Positions 10,869-22,405 of a DNA stretch of 64,000 bases are shown here, one piece after another (the first letter of the stretch is position 1; every line of letters starts with the position of its first letter). Where the stretch lies: positions 3,194,316 through 3,258,315 of the forward strand of contig SCHM01000004.1 in NCBI GenBank assembly GCA_004123355.1, read 5' to 3'. The DNA comes from Amphirosellinia nigrospora. Lineage: Eukaryota > Ascomycota > Sordariomycetes > Xylariales > Xylariaceae. The position numbers were made by a program, and so were the translations under genes. The notes below the pieces were generated by a model. That model was not told the origin of the DNA and made no database searches. It worked only from the letters and a program-made list of their open reading frames with translations.

Positions 10869-12966
10869 TTATAAAGATGCCCGACCTCTGGATCCTTTTT
10901 TACCGAGAACACCTTCTAGTTCTCGCACCATGCCCCTATATGTATCGGCCTTGGCCTTGGCAACCTCCTTGGTTTTGCGATCTTCTCTCATACGAACAAT
11001 TCTTTCTTCTCTCGTCAGCATGCTCCTTGGTCTTGGTACGGAGACCGCTTCGAAGACTTCAGGCTCAATCGGTATATCCCCATTCATTATTGTTGGTGGC
11101 GCATCTCCGGTAAGCTTCCTTAAGGCATCTTCTACACCAGGCTCGTGCTCGTCTGTGCTGCTTTCGTCTCCAGCAATCGTCCGACCACTCATAGTACTTG
11201 TTGGGGACGCCATAACAGATCCGATCGATGAGATTCGCTTCGAGTTCCTGTTAATACCAGACTGCAATGCCTTTTTGCCGGACTGCCAGCCCTCCATGAG
11301 ATCGCGTAAATCTTGTCCTATCGAGTCATACTGAGCCATAAACAAGGGACCCATCTCAGTAATGTCATTGGCTTCGTTTAGTGCCTTGCTAGACTCCTCC
11401 TGTAGGAGATGCAGCTTGGCCTGCACACTGCGGATATTCATTGTCATGGAACCGAGTCGTCGGACTTGATGCTGCCATCGATCGTGATTAGGTGATAATG
11501 GTGATTTTGGAGCCTTAGGGAGTTGAGTGATTTGATCTAAGAAATTAGTTAAAGACGGAGCGACCAGCATATCAGCGCATCACTTACAATCATTTTCAGC
11601 CAATACGTCTTTCACTCTAGTGTAGGCTTGCTTCGTTACTCTATTTAGCTCCTTGAAAGCCTCTACCACGGTTGTAAAACGCAGGCGATCAGCATCCTTC
11701 CCAGAACTATGCAGCGCCAGTAAGCCACTGAGGAAAACCTTGCGTATATCATGAAAAAGATATGCAGCATCTTTTAGCGATTGCAGTTTCTCGCCATCCT
11801 GGGCGCCACCATTTGAGAACAGGCGAAATCGCTCCACCACATCAGCAACCGTAAACTGATACTGTGACTGTAATTGAAGCAGCTCGGTTTGCTCTGCAAA
11901 GCCCCATATTGTGAAGGCAGTCTGGTAGTATGTTGATATCAGCTCTGCGAGACTAACTCGAACGGCATGTCTAATCTGAAGACATTTGACGTTCTGACCG
12001 TTTTTCTCCAGACGACTAATTGGTGGAATGGGTGTACTCCTGTTTATAGTTTAGCTAGTCGCTCCCAATACACTTTGGTATACCCTTACAGTCGATATCC
12101 GCGTGCGACGAGCTCCACTTCCATAATGAAGTTCAGCGCAGCACTGTTCGCACAATCGTAATCACGGGAGAGACTGAAGAAAGACGCAGACTCCACAAGA
12201 CCCTGTCGCTGAATGTTTCTCAGAATCTCTCGGCGAACATAAGCCCTGACAATATAAAGTAGGACAACTGTCAACACAACTGAGGCCAAGAGTCGCTTCC
12301 ATGTTGGTGGAAACCCGGCTAACGAGTACCAGCGAGCGAGCGAGGCAAGACAAAAGCCGAAGATTGCCGCAGCCACAGCACCTGAGGTGGTAAGTCCGTG
12401 GAAATTTAATTCGGCTGATGGCTGTGAAACGGTAGGCTCGGTCACTGAGTGATAACCTAACGCAAGAGGGTTATCCAACAGCTGCGACTGCACAATGGCA
12501 AGCCGGAGGCGCTCGAGAAATCCGATAGAACGGGCATGGTCGATCGAGGACGTTACCGTCTCTAATAGGAGCCGAATTACTTCTAAAACAGGGGACGTAT
12601 GGTTCTGGATGTCGTCGAAATCGATATGAGAGGGCAGGCTAGGAAGATCGAGTTGCATTGGCTTAGCGAGCCTCTCTCTAAACTTCCGTCGAACTTTAGC
12701 AAGGCCTCGAGGCGCAAAGTCTCGTGGAGGTGTCAACGGCGGCGAGATGTCGTGTGCCCTATTTTCTGGTTCCTGCCAATCCCACTCGTCCTCCGCTCTC
12801 CGCAGCTATTTTAGTAGTGGTCAGCGCTTTATGAAACAATCTTGCCTCCATCTTTAAGACACGACTAGCGGCTAAGCGGTCGGCTAGGTGCAGAACCACG
12901 GGACGGCGAGAGCATACCCTCAAGATAGTTGCACAAAGGCGAACCCTCATCAACGTGAGTCTCCAT
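10869..12966 (-). CDS. Vezatin/Inp2-family membrane protein (peroxisome inheritance, myosin-binding)
   Basis: Four exons: 12966-12918, 12795-12090, 12039-11588 and 11536-10869, with introns of 122, 50 and 51 nt, give 624 residues and no frame break. The start METHVDEGSPLCNYLE matches the short acidic leader I recall for fungal members. Two membrane segments follow at about residues 154-175 and 185-203. After them comes the conserved stretch FFSLSRDYDCANSAALNFI ... RGYRLSTPIPPISRLE typical of the 'myosin-binding motif of peroxisomes' family. The C-terminal 230 residues are charged, with coiled-coil tendency around REERIVRMREDRKTKEVAKA. In budding yeast Inp2 links peroxisomes to myosin V. The acceptor of intron 1 (before CGGAGGACGAG) was chosen because it keeps the frame; a cryptic alternative cannot be excluded. 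Confidence 0.8.
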
Positions 12967-14400
12967 ATAATCACGGTGTTGCACGACGGATCGCATCCAT
13001 CTGCGCGAGGTTGCAGCGCTTCGCCTCGCTTTGCTTCGCTTGACGTGGCGTTCAGGGAGAGCGTCGCGAAGGCGGCGAGGACCGGACGACTGGGAAACCG
13101 AGGGATGGCCAAGATTTAGCACACCACAATATAACGGCGACGTGGCGTGGGAGGAAGGGCGATCTGGGTTAAGGAGTAAGGTATGAATACAGTAGTTAGG
13201 TAGACGGTAATGGTAGTGTACAAGTTAGGTAGTGTAGATGATAAACCACAATGGGAGAGATGAGTGGATTCGGACCAAATAGCCGGGTCGGGTTGAAAGA
13301 AGGCCGTTACGGGTTATGGCGTTAACGTGCAAGCGCTTTTGTTCATTTGTTCTTCGAGATTGGCAACAAGGGTACCACGGGGCAGTACCGGGGAGCGCAT
13401 TGATGTAATGACCGGCGCCATGAGGTCGATCCCTAGCTGTCTGCAAGTAGTAGGTAGCTTGCCATACGGAGATTGCCAGATTACCCCGTACAGGAGGATA
13501 CTTAACTGCCTTAGCGTACCTCATCACGTCGCATTGACGTTATAGGTACCTACTAGTGTAAGTAGAGACGCGGGCCGAGTGCGAATCGTGATTGCCATAT
13601 AGGAAAAGTAAGCCGTGTTAGCAGACCAACAACCAATGATTGATACCAAGGACATCCAGCACTATAATTGTTGTTTCGGGCATCGTTCGCGCTTCGAAGA
13701 AGAGTTGCCCAAGATGTAACCTTGGAAATGTACCTATTATTACCATGAGCGCATCCGAGGCGCAATACATACTATAAGGCGGTCTACTCCACTACAGGCG
13801 AGGCTTGCTCTTCTAAGCGTTCCGAGCACAGGTTTTGTTTGGTATGTTGAATCTAGACGCCCTTAGTTGCGCTACAGTTATGCAGTCACAATATGTGCCT
13901 AAGTACCTCCTAGAGGTAGTATAGTTATTTACTAAAAATAAACTGCTAAATAGATTGCCACTTGATGTATACTATTTGACAAAAACATGACCTAGAACGG
14001 CGATTTTTCATATTATATTGATCTTCAAAAAGCTTATGGTCTTTACCACAATCTTGAAGGAAAGAAGATATAGTACCCGTAGGGACCTAAAGATACTAGG
14101 TACCCCTATAAACTATAGGTACTTATAGGTAACCCGTCTGGTCGGAATGCGGTTGCCATGCTCCACTAAACAATTGGCTAAGCGCCCCTATATACACTAA
14201 CCACCTACCTGCCTAATTAGCCCACGGACAACACAAGGCTGGTGTGATGTCTCTACAGTATTGCGGGAGCCCCACGACGTAATTGGTGAAATCAAACTTC
14301 ATCGAACATCTTCAACCTGACCGTACGCTGACCCACAAACGGGACAATCCCGCCGAAATACATCCCACTCCGTAAACAAGACCGTCCGGGCGCAGCAGCC
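12967..14400. other. intergenic, 1.4 kb
   Basis: No gene supported. Around 14093-14134 there is a cluster of TAGGTA/TACC motifs of the kind scattered through the window's intergenic DNA. Confidence 0.5.
14093..14134. repeat. TAGGTA/TACCTA motif cluster
   Basis: Several copies of TAGGTA and GGTAC within 42 bp, partly in inverted order. Similar clusters lie at 44151-44170, 52337-52379 and 63686-63724. Confidence 0.4.
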
Positions 14401-15040
14401 ATGCCGACCGAAAAGAGTTCCAGATCGCGCCGATTGTGCCGGAGTCGGTCATGCACAACACCAAGGTAAATCAATCCATCGATTCGTATATTCCCGTCAT
14501 AGCCTAGCGGGCGAGAAAGAGTGCGGGGTTGGAATGATGTAACAGGACCGAAGAAAAAAGAATAGAGACGGAACAAATAACCGGCTATGTTGGGAACTGG
14601 GCGGGAGGTTGTGAGTCAAGTCGAGGAGAACATGGAGAAGAGAACCGGGGCTATGTGCTTGGTTGTGGTGGTTCATATCCCATACGGGTAGCCTTTGACC
14701 ATGGACACGGACTACAATGCTAACCTCATGTCGTCGTTCTCCTTCCGCAGGCTCTGTCGAATCTCCAAAACCTCACGGCCTCCATATTCGGTGCTGCTGC
14801 CGGCATCCTAGGCCTCGAGTCCTACAGCGGCTTCCTCTTCTACTTCGTCTTCACGATTCTCACCTCTGCCGTCTTCTATGCTATCCGGGTTGCGCCCACG
14901 TCGCTGAAGGCTGGTCATGCCATGTTCGACACGAGCCGATACTTCAGGTCATCCTACGAATTTTGGAGTGGGGGTTATTGGGGGGGCTAGCAGGGTATAT
15001 ATTGACTTGGACATTATTTTATGGGTTGGTTCGAGCATGA
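14401..15040 (+). CDS. EMC6: ER membrane protein complex subunit 6
   Basis: Exons 14401-14465 and 14751-15040 around a 285-nt intron. The product, about 118 residues, reads EFQIAPIVPESVMHNTK, then ALSNLQNLTASIFGAAAGIL, a membrane segment GFLFYFVFTILTSAVFYAI, and the hallmark C-terminus GGLLGGLAGYILTWTLFYG. EMC6 is a core membrane subunit of the complex that inserts tail-anchored and multipass proteins into the ER. Two frame breaks, at the AAAA run near 14411-14414 and the GGGGG run near 14973, each vanish if the run is one base longer, so base-calling error is likely. The long first intron is real: both ends are canonical and the phase fits. Confidence 0.85.
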
Positions 15041-15472
15041 CAATACACGACTAAGGCGGTTACATCTCACGACCGATATGCGGCGTTTAGGGCATGGCAA
15101 AATAAACATGAATTCGATTTTCTCTGTTACTGTATAAACATGCGTTGCAGTCAGAACCACCAACTTCGCTGAATATGATACCCAAAAACGAAACAACCCC
15201 TTTGCCAAAACTGAGACGCTCCTTACATCTATTGGAATATTTATTCAACAACCTCGATGACCTTACCTACCAGCCCATCTAATCCCCCGGATTTATCTTT
15301 CATGCCCCTTCAAGCAACATGACGCGAGAGCCAAGCTCAATCCATTCTCTGTTCGATAATAGCTCCAACGAGACGTGGTATTCGGCATTACTTGTATTCA
15401 AGTCCGCTTCAGATTTTGTGCGCTCAAGCTCAAGGTGATCGCTCATACTGAAAATCTCATCATTGTCCTCGC
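15041..15472. other. intergenic between convergent genes
   Basis: Shared 3' flank of EMC6 (+) and the GTPase gene (-). Nothing else recognised. Confidence 0.5.
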
Positions 15473-17823
15473 TTAATATTTTTCGCGGTCAGATTGTGGT
15501 CTCTGCCGTGCAACCCGTAAGACTCGGACTGCTGCTCGCACCATGCCGACATATGCATTGACTAGGCTGCCGACAGTGAGCGACTGTATATCCGGTGTCA
15601 TGAAGGACGCTTTGAACCCGGTCGAAGCTTGAAGGGTCAGCCCTGTTTCAATCATGTGCCGACTCGGCATGGCTAGGACTTGGCCTTTGCGAATCCGAGG
15701 GGCTGAGTTGCTTTGCTTCTCCAATACCTCTTCGTTGTCGGACGGTACCTCATCAACGTCATCGAATACCACTTGGATAGAGCCCGCCTGGCCAGCCTCG
15801 ATAGATTGTACCGGCAGTCGAAGCTCACGGATGTTGACTATTGTAGCATTTCGCCATTCGCCCTCGATCCTGGAAGCAGATAAAGCATTGCGTGCGCTTA
15901 GACGTGCATACTCCGCAGATAAGGGATGGGGTATAGACAAGCCATACCCTGGAGAAGGATGGTCGTTCGGTATAAGTGCTCCTGCATCGTCATCTTCTGC
16001 AGGGAAAGGGCCCAGAACTATTTTGTCCCCAATCGATAACCTCCCGAAGCGCAAATACCCAGTGACAACAGGGGCGCTCTCGTTAGATATCTGGTCTATT
16101 GTGCTCTGTGTGCGGCTGCGAGCTAGTTCGAATACCTCGTCAATATGAAATAGAGCCGCAGGCTGTTCGGGGTTGAGTGCCAGGGGAACGAAGTCCTGGG
16201 CAGTTGGCAGAGGTGGCACTGGTAAACTTCCTAACAGCGCATGTAATAATCCTATACCCATCCCGGTAATGGCGCTCGTCAGGACTATTGGGACCACGGC
16301 GAGCGGATCACCGGCTTGGGAAATGGCATCAACGACTTCGGCTTGCACTTTCGCTTGATCTTGGTCCGGCACCTCAGAGAAGTCTGCTGTTAGAGGCCCA
16401 ATGCCCGTAAGTAGTTTTGGTGTCCGGCCTGAAGCTTTTACCTTGGTGAGAATACTGTTAAGCTTCTCCCTCAATACATTACGTTGCGCTTTCTCGATTT
16501 TAGTTATTAAAATCGCGAGAGGGATTTGAAGCTTCAAGCACAAATCAAGATGTGCCATAGCAAGGTCCATTTCTGCGATACCGATACCCAGAGCCCCATC
16601 CGCGCCGGTCAATGAGTGCGTGCCTGTTGAGATGGCATTCTCTTCGCTTGCCGCAATACACAGTAGAGTCCAATGTGGAGCCCAGCCAACAAGTGCTCGA
16701 AAGGTCGTTCGCTGATACCGAGGGTGTCCGGCAGAATCTAATAGAAAGACGAGTCGGCCATCCTGGGCGCGGTCGTGAATGTCAGGCCAAGCTTTGATGT
16801 CCATGCAAGTGTAGTTGAAAATACTCTGGCCTTCGTAGCCAATGAGTTCCTGAGCAACCGAACTAGTTCGTCCAGAAGCGACTTCGTGACGATGCTTTAG
16901 GAGGTAACTCCTACTTCGGCCCCGGCCATCATCCAAGGTGCCATTTGCAAGTGTTCCGAGAAGAGTTGTCTTCCCTGAAGTAGTCGGCCCTGTTAACGAG
17001 ACACGAAGTTGCTCCGTTGTCGATGCCCTCTACGAGGAGCACCGTTGTCGTCATCCGCTATGGTCCTACTCTGCCCGTCCAATATTGGAATGACCAAGGC
17101 TTCTGCAACCCAGAGATCTTCGTGGTGAAGTTGAGACTGTGGATCTTCAGAGTCCTCAAGCCAGTCGCATGTACCAACAGCTTTCATTCGCTGTACTTCT
17201 ACCCTGCAGCCCAAACTAGCCGCCATCACTTTCAAACTCATCATGCTTTCATCCATCTCTTCCTTGGTCAAACCCACAAATGTTCCATCATCAGCAACTC
17301 CTATTTCATACAAAGCTCCATTTGACTCCTCCAAGCCTGGGAGTAGCTTCCCAGGCTCTTGCAAAATGGTAAGCTCGGCGTTGTCTTCGGGCAATTTGGG
17401 AACGACGAGGTCGCCCCTTGCAGTCGCATGGTCCGGCGAAGACTGTTTCAGTCGCCAAAGCAACTGCGTAGTCAAATGGTGTAGCCGATTCTGTCTAGTG
17501 TGGTTGAACGATGCAAGAAGAGCAGATTGTTTCGCTGCCTGAGTCTCTTTCAGCTTCCTATTTGCGCGAGGTCCCGTGAGACTGGTAGTAGTGCTCATTG
17601 TCTCGTAAGTTCTCCGAGGGCGTAACAAAAGATGGAGTTTATACTCAATCGGCCCGTCCTGCGGCTCGGCCTCGAGTCTTTCAACCTCGGAGTCAGATGC
17701 CGGATCCGAGTCAGCGATTGCACTGGTCGACACATTGTTGGGCCGCTTTGTTGCATCCTGGCCCGTTCTCCACGGAGAACTGACCCGCGGGGGCTCGTGA
17801 GCGAAGGTGAAGACTGAAGCCAT
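15473..17823 (-). CDS. GTPBP1/2-like translational GTPase
   Basis: Single-exon gene of about 783 residues. The N-terminal 260 residues include the family's pre-domain (SNGALYEIGVADDGTFVGLT). The GTPase domain then carries P-loop GPTTSGKT, the family's DDGRGRSRSYLLKHRHEV, switch II DSAGH, and G5-like SAITGMG. Beta-barrel domains typical of EF-Tu-like proteins follow (VTGYLRFGRLSIGDKIVLGP, then RIRKGQVL). GTPBP1 relatives bind GTP and aminoacyl-tRNA and act in mRNA surveillance and stalled-ribosome rescue. The G4 motif reads TKIE rather than the usual TKxD/NKxD. The frame shifts once just before the P-loop, near 17027, where a GGG run needs one more G. It is divergent from the Sec9-type gene. 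Confidence 0.85.
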
Positions 17824-18808
17824 CTGCCTCGGGTTGTATGAATAACCGACTAAAAGGACGCTTCACTTGTCGGCTTTGTTATTATACAAATCGGATGCCT
17901 TGGTTATACTCTTAATTTTATACGTATTGCTACCGTTCTTATTGCTATTATATGATCGAAAGCCATTTTCAACACTCAAGTCTGTCGAGGGGTTTGAGGC
18001 GTGGATAGATCAGAAGTACGATTAAAACTTGACGGAAGCCATTGTGTGAAAGACAACGCTACTAAAGAATCAATTATATATGCGATAGGGTGGTGAGAAG
18101 AACGAGCACATCATATACTTAGGCAGATGGTCCGAGACTGTGGAAGAGTCATACGGGAACACACCGTTTGTTAAGGCGGTGTTGCAAATCTAGCCAATCA
18201 CGATTTCGTTTAAGAATGTCATGGGCTGATAATTGGTCATCCTTTCATAGCTGGGATGAAGGTGCCAGGTGTACGTTAGGTCACTTACCACCGATCACAC
18301 ATGTATTTTAGTTCGCTTGATAGCGCTCCTGAATATTTTTGTTATCCATATACAAATCGTTTCTGCGGATTTAGAGATGCTGTAACCCAGCTAGACAAGT
18401 AAGTATCTTGGTGCCTCTTCCCCGCTCAGCATGGATGCCATGTCTAGACCAGCAATTCAAGGTTTAATTTAGCTCCTGTCACGAAGACTGGCAGCGCAAT
18501 CGATAAGCGGACACAGCGCTGAGCCTGCACTGCCAACTGGCCGCCCCGCTATCAGATGCTGCGGCTGGAGAACTGACGAGGCATCTCCACTTAATCCGAC
18601 CCTTAAATCGCCTCTGACCCAGCAGCCGCCCTCGAAACGTACCTTAAGCGCTAGATCGCCCCACCAACCTAAGACGCCTAAACTACCTCCTTGAACCGCT
18701 CCCTCCCAGCAACTAAATCATCAATTATCATCAACGACACTACAATCCTCCGTAACGAATCCTCCGTTTGACGAGTTGGCCTAATCTATTCGACATTAAT
18801 TAGCGACA
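17824..18808. other. intergenic, shared divergent promoter
   Basis: About 985 bp between the GTPase (-) and Sec9-type (+) genes. No coding frame or repeat recognised. Confidence 0.5.
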
Positions 18809-21232
18809 ATGAAGAGATTTCTAGGAAAGAAGTCGAGCGAGAAGGATGATGATCCCAATCGCAATGCACTCTTCGGCTCCAGGGGTTCTAAGGGGCAACA
18901 ATCTGAGAACCCCTATGCTAAGGCTGCCCCGGACCAATACACAGAAGACAACACGAAATACGCCGGTTAGTCCATAATTCCTGGCTGGCTCACCATAGTC
19001 GGCAATGGCGGCTGCTGACTTCAGACTCCCTAGGTGGTATGACAAGATACCAGCAAGCCCGGCAAGGTCTAGAGGGCGGGCCTGGACCACAGGGCCTAAG
19101 TCGTAATGATAGCGCCGGCTCTTCAGCTACGGCTCCTCCGCCATACTCGGATCAACCAGCGCCTGGTGGCTACGGCAATAACCGGTACGGTGCATCCGGG
19201 GGGTATGCCAGTAACAGCAAGTACGCGGGGTCTAGCTCTTCGAGCGCTCCCCGACAAGGCGGATATGGTGGCCTGGGTCGAGCCGACAGTGCCAGTACTG
19301 TAAGGAAACCAGCATCCCCTTCACGGATGAAAAGTTTTACACGTTCTAAGATGTACTAGGACGCCAACCGAGATGCTCTTTTCTCCGGCGCTCGAGACCG
19401 GCATCAACAACAGGCGACCGGACCCGACAATAGCGGCAGCGGCGGCGGCGGCGGCAGCTATGACACAGGTTCTGCTTCAAGCGGCAACAAATATGATGGA
19501 TATGGCTCGCGGCGGGAATTGACTGAGGTAACCCTATCTCTTTTGGATGGTAGTATTCTAAATACCTTAGGTCTAATCCAGAACACAGGAAGAACGCGAA
19601 GCACAAGAATACCGTAGTCTGAAGGATGAGATTCACAGTACCACCCAGGCCAGCCTAACAACTAATCAGAATTCCCTTCGTTATATGAACCAGGCCCTCG
19701 ACACAGGACTGGCAACTTATGCAAGGCTTGGCGGTTAGTCAAGTTACAATGCCCGGTTGAATGTTTGGAATGCTAATTATTTCAGCACAAAATGAGCGCT
19801 TACATCACAGTGAGTAATTAGATCCGTTCCAAGACCACGTTTTGGAAAAATTAGCATTGAAAAGAGATCGTTCGCTGACTCTCCATAGCCGATCAACTTC
19901 TTGATACTGCGACGGAAAGCCATCGTCACGCAGAGGCCCAAGTGAGTAATCTCGGTGCTATTTTCTTCCTATTACGACAACCCCCAGGGCCAGGTTTCCC
20001 TTTAAGGGATAAGGGAGTGTCTGGAAGCTTCCAAAACTCCCAAAATTAGCTTTAAATAGCAATAACTGACTCCAAGTGTTGTAGACCAAGAAACTCAAGA
20101 GTCTCAAGTAAGTTCATGTCAGCTTTTTAGAAGCTAGCTAAATTTAAAAAAAAAAAAAAATAATGCCGCAAGAGCGACAATGCGTACTTGCTAACTTAAC
20201 TACCAAAAGTCGAAGCATGTTCGCGGTCCACGTTTCGAACCCATTCACGGAGGTGAGTAACTCTCGGTGCCATTTTCTTCCTATTTCGACAACCTTTAGA
20301 GCACCAGGTTTCCCTTTAAGGGATAAGGGAGTGTCTGGATGTTTCTAAAGCTCCCAAAATCAGCTCTAAATAGCAATAACTGACTCCGAGTGTTGTAGAA
20401 ACGACGTACAGCAGAAGGTATAGTGGAACACCATTTACGTGGTTAGAGATTGGAATCATCAGCTAACTTAAAGGCAGAGGAGGCTAGAATTGTGCGACAA
20501 AACCAAGACGACCGCGAAATACGCGAGTCAAGCCGAAGGGACAAATGTAAGCATCAATCTTGGATATTCTAAACTTACAATTTCGAGGTCATGACGAAAC
20601 GCGAAATACTGACATGAATGGATATAGTTGCTCAGCACTCTCGAATGGAGCGAAACTTTGCTGGCTTTGATAATCCTGAGATGCCCAGCTCGTCTACGTC
20701 AAAAAACCGTGGGGACAGAAATAAGTACAGTACGTATTCCAGTGTCGTTTTCCCGGCACAAAAAGTCTTTCATCTCTCCACAAAGCTTGGAAGATGTATT
20801 TATACTTAGAATGAGCGATAACATCTAACTCTAAATAGTGCTAGAAGATGACTCTGATGAGGAGAGTAAAGCGCAACTGGATGCCGCGAATGAGCAAATT
20901 GAGAAAGGTAAGTGGATGTGCATAGAAGGTTGCCTCTATGGCATTACATGTCACCGACGGTTCTGAATTCCTTCGACTGTACGTCACATACTGACTTCGT
21001 GATTTTCAAAGACTTGGAGCAAATGAGCATAGGCGTAGCTAGGCTCAAGGCTGTCGGAAAAGCTATGGGCGATGAGCTGGATCACGGTAACAAATTGATT
21101 GATAGGATTGGCGCGAAGGTATACAGAACGAACCCCGTAATTGCAGAGATACGGACTAACTTTCGATATAGACGGACCCTCTTGACGATCAGTATAGATG
21201 TGACGAACGCCAGAATGAACCGCATTCGTTAG
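18809..21232 (+). CDS. SEC9: Sec9/SNAP-25-type Qbc-SNARE, 13 exons, two twin introns
   Basis: Sec9 proteins give two SNARE helices to the plasma-membrane exocytic complex. Exons: 18809-18965, 19034-19527, 19589-19733, 19786-19809, 19889-19941, 20085-20107, 20210-20252, 20399-20417, 20478-20546, 20628-20729, 20839-20907, 21012-21118, 21172-21232. Phases agree throughout and give about 454 residues, the family length. The N-terminus (MKRFLGKKSSEKDDD) and Gly/Tyr/Ser-rich middle precede helix 1 (LATYARLGAQNERLHH ... LKSLNRSMFAVHVSNPF) and helix 2 (LKAVGKAMGDELDHGNKLID ... DVTNARMNRIR). Oddities: an in-frame TAG at codon 161 (19357-19359), one extra base near 21193, and Gly where the helix-2 zero-layer Gln of SNAP-25 falls. 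It could be a decaying paralogue or a functional gene with consensus errors. Confidence 0.75.
19942..20084 (+). mobile_element. introner-like element, copy A (intron 5 of the Sec9-type gene)
   Basis: This 143-nt intron begins GTGAGTAATCTCGG and ends CTGACTCCAAGTGTTGTAG. By eye it matches intron 7 over its whole length at close to 90% identity, with a central 25-bp block identical between them that contains CCCTTTAAGGG. Similarity starts and stops at the splice sites. It lies in phase 0 between codons CAA and ACC. Introns shared as sequence families are known as introner-like elements in Dothideomycetes and some other fungi. Only this pair is visible here. Confidence 0.7.
20146..20160. repeat. 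A15 homopolymer inside intron 6 of the Sec9-type gene
   Basis: Fifteen consecutive A residues in the 102-nt intron 20108-20209, lying between the two twin introns. Another A15 run lies at 6586-6600. Confidence 0.8.
20253..20398 (+). mobile_element. introner-like element, copy B (intron 7 of the Sec9-type gene)
   Basis: This 146-nt intron begins GTGAGTAACTCTCGG and ends CTGACTCCGAGTGTTGTAG. It aligns end to end with intron 5 (19942-20084), with roughly 14 substitutions and three gapped bases by my count. It is in phase 0 between GAG and AAA. The 43-nt exon before it and the exons around copy A share no similarity, so the pair arose by intron copying rather than by segmental gene duplication. 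A CCCTT/AAGGG mini-hairpin and a CTGAC branch-site-like motif are kept in both. Confidence 0.7.
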
Positions 21233-21861
21233 AGCGACGTAGAGTTGTCGCAAAGCCATTAATGAAATGCCAGGAAAGGCCTACTACCCCTTTGGTTGAT
21301 CAGAGGGCGATCTTGTCTGCGGGATGGACAGGTGTCTCAAATGGATAGATTAGTACAATACCATTATGCTCAATCACATCCCTCAATCATTTGCATTGTT
21401 GTAAGATCTACACCAAAATATGATCACCAAAATATGATGATCAAGACTTACCTAGGTAGTATGATACTCAATCTTGTGTTACATATATACCTGAACGAAA
21501 GTGATGTAATAGAGAGGCCATTACGTTTTATAGATAAGATATCGTATTGAGTTGTATTGTAAGGTATATATGACACAAACTCAACTTTCGCAGACTTCAT
21601 TCATACTCTTACAGTAGGTAGGTATCAAGGCTAAGTTCCCAGCGATTTCGAGCAATTGTTTTAGCTCCCGTAGCGGGGCTTTTTGTACTGTAAATCCAGT
21701 AAAGTAGCCTGCCTTAATGCTATAAATACAGTGTTTATACGGCTTGGGATGTAATGGGTACTGTGCTTGAACCAGCTCCAAGCGCCAATGTGATTTTAGG
21801 CCTGACGAATCTGCCATGGCATTATCACGGTATTTTCCATGATATTCATGCGCCACCCACG
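21233..21861. other. intergenic
   Basis: 3' flank of the Sec9-type gene and promoter of SDHAF3. AT-rich with ATATGATCA-type short repeats near 21415-21440. No gene seen. Confidence 0.45.
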
Positions 21862-22405
21862 ATGAAAGCAACGTCGAGATTGTTGGCCACGGCGGCATCT
21901 ACAGGCAACGGCCTCAAACCTGCGCCTTTAGCCATCCTCCCGCCTATACCACTCTATCGACGTCTGCTGAGGGCGCATCGGAAACATTTGCCAAAGGAGA
22001 TGCGCCTCCTGGGCGACGAATATATCAAATCCGAGTTCCGCGCACACAAGAATGTCGACAACCCTGCACACCTCGTAAGACTTAATCTTATTCGCATTTA
22101 CAACTCTCACGGTCAACTATTACTAATGACGACTAACCTAGATCGGATTTCTCACAGAGTGGCAACTATATGCTCAGAAGATCGAGGGCGACGCCTGGAA
22201 AGGCGAGAAACTCGACCCTGCGAAGGTTGAGAAGATGAGCGGTATGTCCTTGAACTCGTTTCTACCTCCTTCGCCATGGGTCGATCTAAGACGCTTCTGA
22301 AACCGGGTATTAACATATTGCCGGATAGATCAGCAAATAGGACAGATGTACGAACTCATGCAGGCCATCAAGAAGAGCCGTGAGGAGGGAGATGGCCAAG
22401 CATAA
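21862..22405 (+). CDS. SDH7: succinate dehydrogenase assembly factor 3 (Acn9 family)
   Basis: Exons 21862-22074, 22142-22241 and 22329-22405 give 129 residues with no frame break. The mitochondrial-type N-terminus (MKATSRLLATAAS) leads into the LYR signature LYRRLLRAHRKHLP, then GDEYIKSEFRAHKNVDNP, GFLTEWQLYAQKIEG and QIGQMYELMQAIKKSREE, all typical of Acn9/SDHAF3. The factor shields or helps mature the iron-sulphur subunit of complex II in the mitochondrial matrix. Its client, SDH2, is encoded 14 kb away at 35383-36345. The symbol follows budding yeast usage (SDH7/ACN9). Confidence 0.88.

Noticed and set aside
19810-19888. Third copy of the introner-like element (intron 4 also starts GTGAGTAAT)
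   Set aside because: Similarity ends after the first nine bases, which is just the donor consensus.
20146-20160. A15 run as the tail of a retroposed insertion
   Set aside because: It lies inside an ordinary intron with no target-site duplication or LINE/SINE body next to it.
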